Shown here in pieces: positions 42,789-54,700 of a stretch of 64,000 bases of DNA. Numbering within the stretch: position 1 is the stretch's first letter; each line of letters opens with the position of its first letter. A model generated the notes under the pieces. It saw only the letters and a program-made list of their open reading frames with translations, did not search any database and had not been told where the DNA came from. This DNA comes from Undaria pinnatifida (Eukaryota; Sar; Phaeophyceae; Laminariales; Alariaceae): positions 2,791,416 through 2,855,415 of the forward strand of contig JABAKD010000030.1 in the NCBI GenBank assembly GCA_012845835.1. Direction: 5' to 3'. A program made the position numbers and the translations under genes.

Positions 42789-45700
42789 CTGAAGCACGCA
42801 ATACAACAAAAGGGGGAGAGGAAAAATGGATGGGAAATGAGCAAGTGAGAAAATGCGAAAAACGTAGAAATTGGAAAAATGAGCAGTATGAAAATGTGGG
42901 AGGGGGGAAATAGGGGGGAGGGGGAGGGTGGGGAGGAAAACGAAGAGAGTGAAAAGAAAAAAAAAAACGGGAAGAAAGGAGAAGAAAAAACACGTGCCGG
43001 CATGACGCGTTGCAGTGGCTCATCGCTTGCGATGCAAAAATCTAAGCATCTCGCACTTCTTGCCACTAGTAATGTTAGTACTGCAAACAAAAACAACATA
43101 CTTCAAGCACTTTGTCTCCAGCGGAGGACGGGCCCGGAAGGAGTTAGAAATACGATGCTCCGGCCTCAAATAGGCCACAACAGAACGACCCCCCCCCCCC
43201 CGCCCCTTGCTCCCCTCTCCCTCTCTCCCCCTCCCCCCCTCCCCCTTGCTTCCCTCTCCCTCTCTCCCCCTTCCCACCGCGCCCTTCCCCCCCTCCCCCT
43301 CCCTTCCCCCCCCCTCCCCCTCCCCTCCCCCCCCAAAAAAAAAACAATTTTCCGTATTCCCTACAACCTTAAGCAACCACCCCTTGCTCCCCTCTCCCTC
43401 TCTCCCCCTCCCCCCCTCCCCCTTGCTTCCCTCTCCCTCTCTCCCCCTTCCCCCCGCGCCCTTCCCCCCCTCCCCCTCCCTTCCCCCCCCCTCCCCCTCC
43501 CCTCCCCCCCCAAAAAAAAAACAATTTTCCGTATTCCCTACAACCTTAAGCAACCACCCGAGGACGGGCCCGGCGGGGACTGGAGAGGGATTGCCTCTAC
43601 ATACCCTCCCTTCACCCTTGCCCCCCTATGCTCTTCCCCCCCCCCCAGAAAAAAACGCCCTCCCCTCCTCGCTACAAACCTTAAGGAACCACTCGAGGAC
43701 GGGCCCGGTGGGGACAGGAGCCGGGTTGCCCTGCCGTACGTACTCCTTGAGACCGTTCACGAACCGCGCCAGCCAAGACCAACCCTGCGCAAGAGGAAGG
43801 GGGTGTGCGCCGGCTCCTCGGCCGCCCCCCGCCGGGGTCTGTGAACGTAACGCGGCGTAGGGAAGGGGGTGGGGGTGAGGATAGAAGGATGGGGGTAGAC
43901 GGATGGGGGTAAGCGTGGGGGTAGGGGTAGGGTTAGCGGTGGGAGTGGGGGTAGAGGTGGCGACAGGGGTGGGGGGGGCTAGGGACGGGGTTGGGAGTGA
44001 AGGTACGGGGACTGAGCTGGGGATAGGAGTAAGGGTGGGCTAAGGGGTGGGGGTAGGGGTGGGAGTGGGGGCGGGGGGCAGGGGGCGGGGTGAGCCTGAT
44101 GGTAAGGTTGGAGAGTGGGTTAGGGGTAAGGTTGGGGATGGGGGTACGGCTAGAGTTCGGAGCGAGGGTGGAGATGGGGGCGGAGCTGGATGTGAGGGTT
44201 GGGGGGGGGGGGAGGTAGGTGGGGGGTGAGAAAGAGGGAGCGTGGGTAGGGGTGGGGGCGCACCATGCCCTACCGGAGAGGCGGTACGCAACAGACACGC
44301 TGGTTCTAAACGCAGTGGGACTATATACTTATCAAAACCGTGGACACCATCCATCCACTTTTGTCATAAATGGGCGCCGCACCGCACAACCAACACATCG
44401 GAAAAACGGCGTGCTAGGCAATCTCTCCGTCCCCCCCAACCCTCTCCCATGCGACTCGCCAGACACTTCGTGGAACTTCGCGCTTGGTGCAATCAATGTC
44501 TGCTTGGCCGGCGACAATCCGACGTGATTCGTCCCGGCATTTTAGGATGCGAGGGTCTACGGCCATACAGTGGGCACCCCGATTTAAGAGCGCTCCGTGA
44601 CGAGCCGAAATAAGCGCTCTCAAAAGCACTTTGCTCTTGTCTTTTGTGGGAAATATATAACCTTTAGTGTAGCGGGACATGCCGAGATGGCCGCTCTTAA
44701 CTCCCGAACGCTCTTATATCGGGTGCTCTTATATAGGGTGCTCTTGAATCGGGGTACCCACTGTGCGACTACGGCAACGCATGCCAAGAGTACTCCCCTC
44801 TCCCCCATCCAGGTGCTCGGTCTCGAAGGAAATGCGTGGTCAACGGTCACACGACCAAGCCAAGCAACAAATGAGTACGCCCCCCCCCCCACCGCGCCAC
44901 CTTCCTCCCGGCGGCACCTGCATGACGGTGGCCATGAGCACCACTAGTCCCTTCGTTCGACTCAAGTACGTCTTCATGTCCTCCCCCTCTCCCTTCCCGA
45001 TTAGCGTCAACACTTCTGCATCGCTCTTGCCCTTCGTGTCAAAACTCAAGTGAGGGATAGCCGAAGGGCACCGCCTGTAACGGAGTTGTAGAGGCAGGCG
45101 CGGAGGGGGGGGGGGGGGGAGGGGGGTGGAAAGAGGTGGCTGAGATCGCAGTACAGTACGACAAACAAAGGGTGCGCTAAATCAAGAAGAGGTTTACAAC
45201 AACACGCCATTTTATACTGTTTTCCATTGTCCCCTTGGACGACAGAGGGGACAAAACCAAGCAAGAAAAAAAAGAAAAAATGTTTACTAGTCATGTCCGT
45301 GTCACCCGAACCTATCACGGATTTTCCCCCTCCAAGTTTTCCCGTTCGGGTTGCGTACCCGCCGGGTACCCGCGGAGTACCCTGGTTGTGACTGTCCGGG
45401 GTGCACCTGTCGTCTAAACCAATAAGGTCCCCCAATAAGGCGGTCTGAGGAAGGCGGTATCCCACTACAGCGGGTACTCCGATTTCTAAGAGCGCTCCGT
45501 GACAAGTCGAAACAAGCGCTCTTAACTACACACTGTTCTTACCTGTAGTGGGGAATACTCCGGAGTTCATAGCTTTTTGTATAGCCGGGACATGCCGATT
45601 TGACCGCTCTTAACTTCCGAATGCTCTTATCCTGGGCGCTCTTAAATCGGGGTACCACCCGCTGCATAAGGCGGCCAAAATCGCTTCGCGCGACTGGGAA

Positions 45701-48700
45701 AAAGTGCACCAATAATAACCTCGAATGAATAAGGCGGCTTCTCCCCAAAAGGTGGTCATATTGCTCTGGCACATCGCCGCCCTACTGAGGGACCCTTATT
45801 GTACCTAGTCTCAAGTATTGCGCCTTGAAAAAAGATAGGCGACTCTGCCTATCACGAGTAGACCGTGCCCGGTTGTCCAAGGTTGACTTCACGATAAGGA
45901 TTCAAGCCACACAATAAGGTCCCAAGCCACACAACAAGGTCTCAAACCACACAGTAAGGCTTCCAGCCGCGCGGTACGGATTCAAGCCGCACCACAAGGT
46001 TTAACTCACGCCTTGCGAGAAGACAAGCAACTCGTTCAACTCACGAGTACAGCGTGATGCAAAAGGATAAGCGACTCAACCCGTCACCGGCACAGCGCGC
46101 CCAGGAAGAGGCCCGACAGGTCAATGTAGACACTCTTTTTTCTTTTTTTTTTTTATCCTCCGGCGGATGGGGAAAAATAAAGCTTTAGCTCACCACACTT
46201 CCGCGTATTTTCATACGCGTCGTGTGTCGATTTAACTCAGTTGCTTTCGCAGCCCTACGCTAGCTGGCGCACCCTTCGGGTCCCATTGTAGGTATAGCGT
46301 AAGCTGTCCCTATCAGTGGTCTTCGTTACAACCCCGGCAGCGCAAGCTGTAGACACTTTATACATAAAAACTACCAGGAAAAAAAAAAACTTGCGTCAAA
46401 GGTTGCTCACGAATTTGTTGTCGCCACAAGGTCTCAAGCCTCGCAAATACAGAAGCGACTTGTTGACTCGAAAGTACAGATTCGATCACTCTCGAGTACA
46501 GCACGGTTCACACACGAGCACAGCCACAACAAGCTTCCAAGCTTCTCCCAAAAAGAAGGGCCAAGCTCGTTCACTCGCCAGTACCCAGGCCACTCGTCCA
46601 CACACGAGTGCCCAGATTCAGTCCCTCACTTGTACAGCATTCCCAAGAAGAGACCCGACAGGTCAGGGTGGTCCGTCATCAGGTCTACCGCAACGCAGCC
46701 CATAGGGAAGGCCATCCGGTACGACTCCGCACTGAAGTGGTCGCGCTCAGAGTAGTCCACCAGCTGCTCCCCACAACGATTTTTTTTAGGTAGGCCGGGT
46801 CGTTCATTCCCACCGTGAAGCAGGGAAGGAGTTGTAGAGGGATGGAGGGAGGCGGGGGGGGGGGGGGGGGGTAAGGAGGGGGAGAAAACCGTGTGGATGA
46901 AGAGGCGGACTGTGGGAAGGTTGTCACGCAAGGGGTTTGGCGGCGACCGAAACAGAACACAACTCAACGGGCAGGGAGGGCGAGTGGTGCAAAAGCGTCA
47001 ATACCAAGACACCGTGGATAATGACAGCAAGCACCCACCAGTATTTACGAGAGCAGAACACATACGAGCTGCTTAACGGCCGAGTTACAGCAAGCAACCG
47101 GTATTTACACGAGCGGAAAACACACCACCTGCTTAACATCTGAAAAAAATCACGCAATACCTACCTGGTACTAGTAGTCTAAGTTCGTTCCGTTTTGAAC
47201 AAAATTGGGGAGGGGAAGCGTTTTTCCTGCGTATAGAAGAAAAAAGCAAGAGTACAGTAGTGCAGTACTACAAGCGATCTCCAGGACCACATGACGACAA
47301 CGGCAGCCACCGCGATCAACCTCGCAAGGCTTGCTCCACCTGCCCCCCGCCCTCCCACACCCCGTAACCCCCCTCCCAATGCCCCCCGTCCCCCCGCCCC
47401 CCCAAGTCCCATCCCATCCCCCCTCCCCCCAATCCCATCCATCCCATCCCCTCCCCCCACTCCAACCCTATATCTAACCCCGCTCCCGTTTCTCTGCCCC
47501 CACCCACCCCCTCCGTTAACCTCTCTGCCCCCACCTTCTCCGCAAGATTGAACAATAGAAATTCCTTCGCCTTCTCCCCCCAGCCCGCTCTCATAGCCTC
47601 CGCCAGCGGCTCCTCGGCCTTGTCGTGGATGTCCTGCACCACTTTAGACACACTCGAAGGAGTTGAAGTGTGCTGGAAGGGGGTGAGGGGAGGGGAGGGG
47701 GGGTGGAAGTCAGGAGAGGGGAGGCGATTGTTGGCAGATGGGGAAGGGAGAAAGGCGAAGAAGAGGGGAATGACGGGGGGGGGGCGTGCCTTGATGGTTC
47801 AACACCGTTTATTGGCTAAAAAATGTCCTGAATCCTTCTATACAGAGTAGTGCCGGTTATCGCTTTAGTGCGGGTATGTGCACTATAGAGGGAACTACCG
47901 GCGCTATATCGGAAACCGGCACTACTCCGCGTACTGCCACTATTGCTTGTTCCCATCTATGCCAAGCGATTTCACAGGCACTATAGCGGACAACCGGCAC
48001 TATAGAGGGACCACTGCAGTTCTGCTACAAACCATTCCATGCTATTTCTAAGTAGTTTGTCCCCAAAAGCATGGGTTCTGCTACAAACCATTCCATTCTA
48101 TTTCCAGGTCGTTTGTCCCCACAAACATGGTTAGCTCTAGGGGGGATGGCAGCAAAACCATCCAAAGCTCACTGGTCAACGTCGGATGGATGCCGTACGC
48201 GGGTGAGGGTATGTGGGGAGGGGGGGGGGGGGGCATCATTTTTGCTCGGGCTCTGTTTACGCCGACTTCACCGCGCTCTCTACGTATCCACATGATCGCG
48301 CAATAAAAAAGGTATGATGCAGTCCAAATTGCGGCTCGATGGAGCTGGGTAGGGTAGGGTAGGGTAGGGTAGGGACGAGTAGGGAAGGGCAAGGCAGGAT
48401 GGGGTAGGGTAGGGTAAGGAACGGTGGGGCAGGGTAGGGTAGGGTCAAGTAGGGTAGGGTAGGGCAGGTTAGGGCACGGTAGCGTAGGGGCATGGTGCTA
48501 CACGGGGGGGGCGCAAATTAAGCAAACAAACTGAATAGTTTGGCCCTCTCTCAAGCGGCGATTTTTTTCTCCTTCTCTTTCATGTCTGTGGGCGTTGAAG
48601 CTCACTCACCTTGTTGAGGCAGCCCTGGTAGGACTTCCTGAAAGCCATTCGCGTTTTCTTCACCGAAGGATCCTTGCTCGACAGAATCTGATCGGGATAC

Positions 48701-51700
48701 ATGCCGTCACGCGCGGGGGGGGGGAAGGGGGACCAGGGTACTTGTAACGTACAGCATTGCTTTGTGCGTCGGACAACCACGACACAGCAACACAACAACA
48801 ATCATCGCCAACTCAAACAACAACGACAACACCAACACCGGCGCCACCACCACCGGAACCACCACCTAACAGAAAAGAACAGGGACCACCAACAGCTACA
48901 ACAAAAGGAACCGGGCAAACTCACCTCCAAAACGGAATACCGACGCCCATCGACCGCCGCCATGAGCCCCTCCGCGTCTCTAATAAACCTATCGGCGGAA
49001 AGCTGCTGCTGCTGCTGCTGCTGCGCTGCCACAGCCGCCGCTGCCCGAACTGCTGCCGCCGCCGCTGCCGCCGCCTTGGCTGCTTCCTGGGCGTTCACTG
49101 GGGTTACCATCGGCACTTGTGCCGCTATCGGTACCTGTGCGGCTGCCGCTGACGCCGCCGCCACCCTGTACGCGAACGCACCAACAACAAAACGAGTGAA
49201 AAATATACAAAGTTGTCAATAACAAGAACGAGGAACACCAACATCAGCAGCAATAACAACACCAACACCAACATCACCAGCAAAAACACCACCATCACCA
49301 CTGCAGGCAACATCAACAACACCACAAAAAAAAAAACACCAACACCAACACCAACACCATCACCAAAAATAACAACAAAAACAAAACAAAAACAACACTA
49401 AAAATAACAACACCAACACCAACACCAACACCAACACCAAAAACAACAACAACAACAACACAAAAAATAACAACACCAACACCAACACCAACACCAACAA
49501 AACGAAAACAGTTGTTCTCGCCTGGCGTGGTCCGCAGCCTTGGCGGCCTCATCCCCAGCGCGCACGGCCTCCACCGCCGAGACCAACTCCCTCCGGCCCT
49601 TCAGCCGGCCGATTCCCTGCTTCGACAACACAACTTTGAGCTCCCGAAGGTTACCTGCTCAAGTCGGGTGCGTTGCGTCGCGTAACGTTGTGTTGCGGGG
49701 GGCCAGGGATCATAGTAAGAGCCAGTATTGAAAACGCCATCGTACGCTCAACTCAGGCGCACAGCTCTTCCATATTTCTTGACCCACGTACTAACACCGG
49801 CTCCTCAATTCGACTGTTTTATCGCGCATGTAGGCTAGAGCCCCCCTCCACCCTCCTTCCCTTCCTTCCTCCCTCCCCCCTTCCCTCCCTCCGCTCCCCT
49901 CCCCCCCTCTCTCCCTCCCCCTCCCCCCCCCCCCCCCCCTCGCCCCCCCCACTTCCCTCCCTTCTCCCTTCCTTCTTCCTTCCGCTGTCAGAGTTTTCTT
50001 CCTCTAGCGGTGCCTGCTTGCGCTACATACGCTTCGCACAGATCCAAATACCAAACGAAACAGTACAAAAAGCTACGAGAAACACCACATGCACCAAAAA
50101 TACCAACGGAAAAATACAAAACCACGAAAAGTACGAAACGTACAGAAAATACTCAAAAGTATTGAAAACACGAAAAATAACGACAAGAAATACCAAGAAT
50201 AACTAAATGGTTAATACCAACCATGCATGCATGTAAAATACAAACAACAGGAACGCCGTGGCCGCGTGAATTACGTTACGTTGCTTGATTTCTGACGGTA
50301 TCATATTCATATGGGGGTATCATATACCGAACCAAATGTCCGTGTCAAATCTCGGTATCAAAAATGGTACCAGTATCAAATTTTAGGGATTCGATCTGGT
50401 ATCAACTCTCGGCGGCAATCTCGGTTCCGTATCTCGCTGTCAAACATGGTATCCTAACACATGTCGGTTTCAACTCTCGATGTTGTATCTCAGGATAAAA
50501 TATCGTTTTCATATGTTTGTATCAAGTCTCGGTCTTATATCCCCGTTTCCTATCAAGATATAAAACACCAGGGTATAAAAAAACGTTACAAATCAAATAC
50601 CGCTTTTTTTCATATATGAAAAATGCTGGTATTAAAACTAGGTAAGTTGTACCGTTATTCAAGTATCAAATGTCTCGTATCAAATCTCGGTTTCAAATCT
50701 TGGTTTAAAATCTCGGTTTCAAACCTGGGCTTCACATGTCGGTTTCAAATCTCGGTTTCAAATCTCGTTTTCACATGTCGGCGTCATATCTCGGTGTCAC
50801 ATCTCAGCAACATATCTCACTGTCAAATCTCGGCGCCCTTTCGTAGTCGGTTTCATGTCTCGGTATCAAATCTCGGCACCAAAAGTCGGTTTCACACACC
50901 GGTATCATACAATATCTCGATATAAAATCTCGGTTTTGTATCTAGGTATCATATCATACAACCCTTTCGTAGTCGGTTTCATGTCTCGGTATCAAATCTC
51001 GGCAGCAAAAGTCGGTTTTACACACCGGTATCATACGATATCTCGGTATCAAATATCGGTTTTGTATCTCGGTATCATATCATACAATATCATACCTATC
51101 TCGGTATCAAATCTCGGTTTTGTATCTCGGTATCATATCGTACAATATCATACCTATCTCGGTATCAACAGCCGGTTTCATGCACAGGGATCTCGGTATC
51201 ATATCATACAATATCATACCTTTGTCGGTATCACCAGACGGTTTCATGCACAGGGATCTCGGTGCACTGCTGCACGCAGTGTACCATACCGCTAGCATCT
51301 CAGTCTCGAATATCAGCATCAAAACTCGGTATAATATCTTGGTAACATTATCATACGTATGACGGGAGAAGACAGACCAGCTCGTTGCAAAGAACAACCT
51401 ACTGGACCACTGGGTTCGTGTTGGCTTAACTCGTAGTTTTTCTTAACAGCATCACCCTGCCCATCCTGTTAGCACTCTCCCGGGCTAAACAAGTCATCAC
51501 ACACACCGCCGCCCCTGCACAACACGTCGCCACTAGTTTCTGCCCACTGCATCAGCCTCCCAACACAGGCACCATCTCTATCATGTCTTCGTGTCAACTC
51601 CCCCCCCCACCCACCCCGGTATTACACACACGTCATCGTGTTATCATCCCCTCCCCCCCCCCCCCTCATAACGCCTCACCACTAGTTGCTACCGTCTGGA

Positions 51701-54700
51701 AAATACCCCTTCCTTCCCCCCCACCTGTGTGGTCAACGGTCAAACGACTAAGGCAAGCAATAAAAGAGTACGCCCCCCCCTCCCGTTCCCCCCCACCGCA
51801 CTCTTCTAAAAAAGCCATCGTATCCTCATCCCCCCCCCCCTCCCGCTTTCACGCACTTTTCCAAACATGTCATGGCGTCCTCACCCCCCCCCCCCCTTCT
51901 CCGCACTTATCTAAACATGCCATGGTGTCACCATTCCCCCCACAGACACAACGCCTCACCGGCAGTCACATATAATTGCATCTGTTGCAACAGCCCTTCG
52001 AGATGTTCGTAGCTCCTTCTCAGCTGCGTGACCGCCGCATCGTCCTGCGCCGAGAAATAAAACGCAAGAAATAGCTGGGTTGTTAGTTGGCCGACAATAA
52101 GTCACCGACTTAATAAATAACTGACTCATTAAACAACTCACCGACTTGATAAGTCACCGACTTATTACTGGTCAGACGTTTACAGTTGGTCCGGTGCGGA
52201 ACGTCGCAGGAATCTAATGAACCAACACCGCTGTACGCAACAAAGTACGGCTGCGAGTTGGCTGACCATAAGTTCTCAACTAATTCCTAGTTGGCTAGTT
52301 GTTACAGTCGTTACAGTTCCTTGCGGTAAGTTGTGAAGTTCTGACAAACCAAAACCCAAGAAAGCATGGCTGTAGTTGGCTGACTATAAGTTGCCAACTA
52401 ATTGGCGATTTCCGATTTTTTTTTCAAAGACAATAATAATACAGAAAACATCGAACGTTATTTAAACCAAGACCAATCAATCCGCGAGAAAACTAGGTTA
52501 GCAGAATAAAAAAGTGGTAGGAAAACGTTCTTCTAACCAATTTTTCCCCTGGAACTTCGGGGGTTGGGGCGGCCTTGGAACGTGATGTTCGATGGGTCGC
52601 AGGTACGCACTCATATCTTCTGGTGGAGATCTGTGTGAGCGGTAGCCGTTCCAGAGGTGTCGGATATCGTATCTTGTTGCACTAACAGTGGTCGTGGAGT
52701 CTCCGTAGATTCAGGTGACCAGAGAGAGTCGGACAAATCCAGTTCCCGTCGACAAGTAATCACTACTGCCGACTGTCCTCTTCCTGTAGAAGCGCCTCTC
52801 GTCTTACCTCAAGGCACTTCTATCGTTTCACCCTTTGCGTGGTTCGCCGTCGAACCTTGCTCCAACCTGGCGTGTACTACACGCTACGAAAGACAAGAAG
52901 AGAAGTTCTTGCAGTCGTGACTCGAACCTGAGATACCCAAACCCTGCTATAAATATACATTTTCCTGTCCGACTCCTACTCAATCAAGCTTGGTATCTCG
53001 CAAGCACGCTATTAGAGTTGGCTACAGTAGATATTACAGCTCTACTTCGATGCCGAAAGTTGCGAAGTGTTCTGATAAACCAATACCCAGAAAGGCACAA
53101 TAGGGCTATGAATGATATGATTATCACTTTCCGACTAGCAGCTACTATTTAGATAGGTATAACAGTTGGTTCCTTGTTGTCGATTTGCGGATTTCTGCAT
53201 TTCTTGTGTCTGACTTGTGCATTTAGCGGCTTGCCAAATGTTGTACCTTGTACTTGAACAAAAAACTAACGTCAGCTGGTTAGCATGCTTCGCGCTGCCC
53301 AAAATCTACCCCGCTTTCAAGTCCAAACATCTCACAGCCTTACAAAAAAAAAGGATGCACAAATTATACCCCAAAAGGCAACATGCATGCGCATGAAGAG
53401 AGCTAACACAAACATTGTGAAAAAAAAACGTCAAAGGAACAAACAAAAAACAAAAACGAAAACACGCAGACGATTCACAAAACAAAAAACACAGCAGCAG
53501 CAAGAACAATTACGGCAAGAAATACATATGTAAAAGCTAAATTCTGTCCGATATGCGGGTTCAATGATATTCTTTTCGCGCGCAGAACGGTTCTAGATCG
53601 AAATATGATACCCGTCATGTAGTTTTCCCAAGAACGCGGAGGGAATGGGGCCAGCATGAACGGAAACACAGAATCACATGCAGACGAGCCTAAAACAGAA
53701 GGATTGTGTGAAACCTGACCGAACATTACCTGTCGGTTGAATATGAATCGATCTCGGCGAAGCCGCTTTTCTCGATATACCAATAAATCCGCCCGCTTGA
53801 AATTCGAGTGAAATCATATATAAAAAAAAAAAAAAGTGTCGTCCGTCACACCTTCAAACTGCCGTCACCAGACGTATAATATTCATATTCAACCCCTTCA
53901 GAACTAACTGCACCCACATTGTTGGAGACAAATTACTTGGACTGAGAGTGGAACCATTGTACAACGTGGCAAAAAACAATAACTTGGAGTAAGTGTAGGA
54001 CCATTGTCGCAATGCGGCAAAAGGGTTAAACCAAACTTCTTACCAGGGCAACCAAACTACTAAAAAACAACTGCTGCTGTAGGACATTCTTTGCGGTGGA
54101 ATAGGTTTTTACCGCCGCTATAAAAACGCCTTTTTCTTTGCTTGCCTTGAAACGGTCGCTAGGGTTTCTCTCGCCACTGAAGAGGCTCCTCAACGTTTCC
54201 ATGTCGGCGCCTTGGCGGCCGTTTAACGCGTGGGTGGCCGTGGTTATGAGCTTAGCGTGCGCGTCCTGTGCTTCCCCGAAGGCAAGCGTGGCTTCCGCAC
54301 GCCTGGCCCGACCGCGCCGGGAAGGAAAGAGTTGTACAGGAAGGGGTGGGTTGGACGTGGGGGGGGGGGGGGGGGGTAAGTTATGGTGCACCAAAAGTCG
54401 GTTGTGCCCTCCGGCAAGGGAGCAGATAAGCTAAAACTGCTAGCACACAGCAAGCGCAACACGCGAAAACTCAAGAAAATATACGGCAACATAAGACAGG
54501 ACTTGGTTAGGCAAGGCAAGGCATGGCAAGACAAGGCAAGGCAAGGCAAGGCAAGGCAAGACAAGGCAAGGCAAGGCAAGGCAAGGCAAGGCAAGACAGT
54601 CGGACAAGACACACCCAAAGACAAGCCCAACACAAACCAAAATACAAAACACCAAGCCCAAACTCAAACACAAAATACAACCCGAACCCCGAACACAAAA

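Noticed and set aside
46360-46630. CRISPR-like array from repeated short words in 45.9-46.6 kb
   Set aside because: Units are degenerate, spacers are not of constant length and the locus is a eukaryotic intron.
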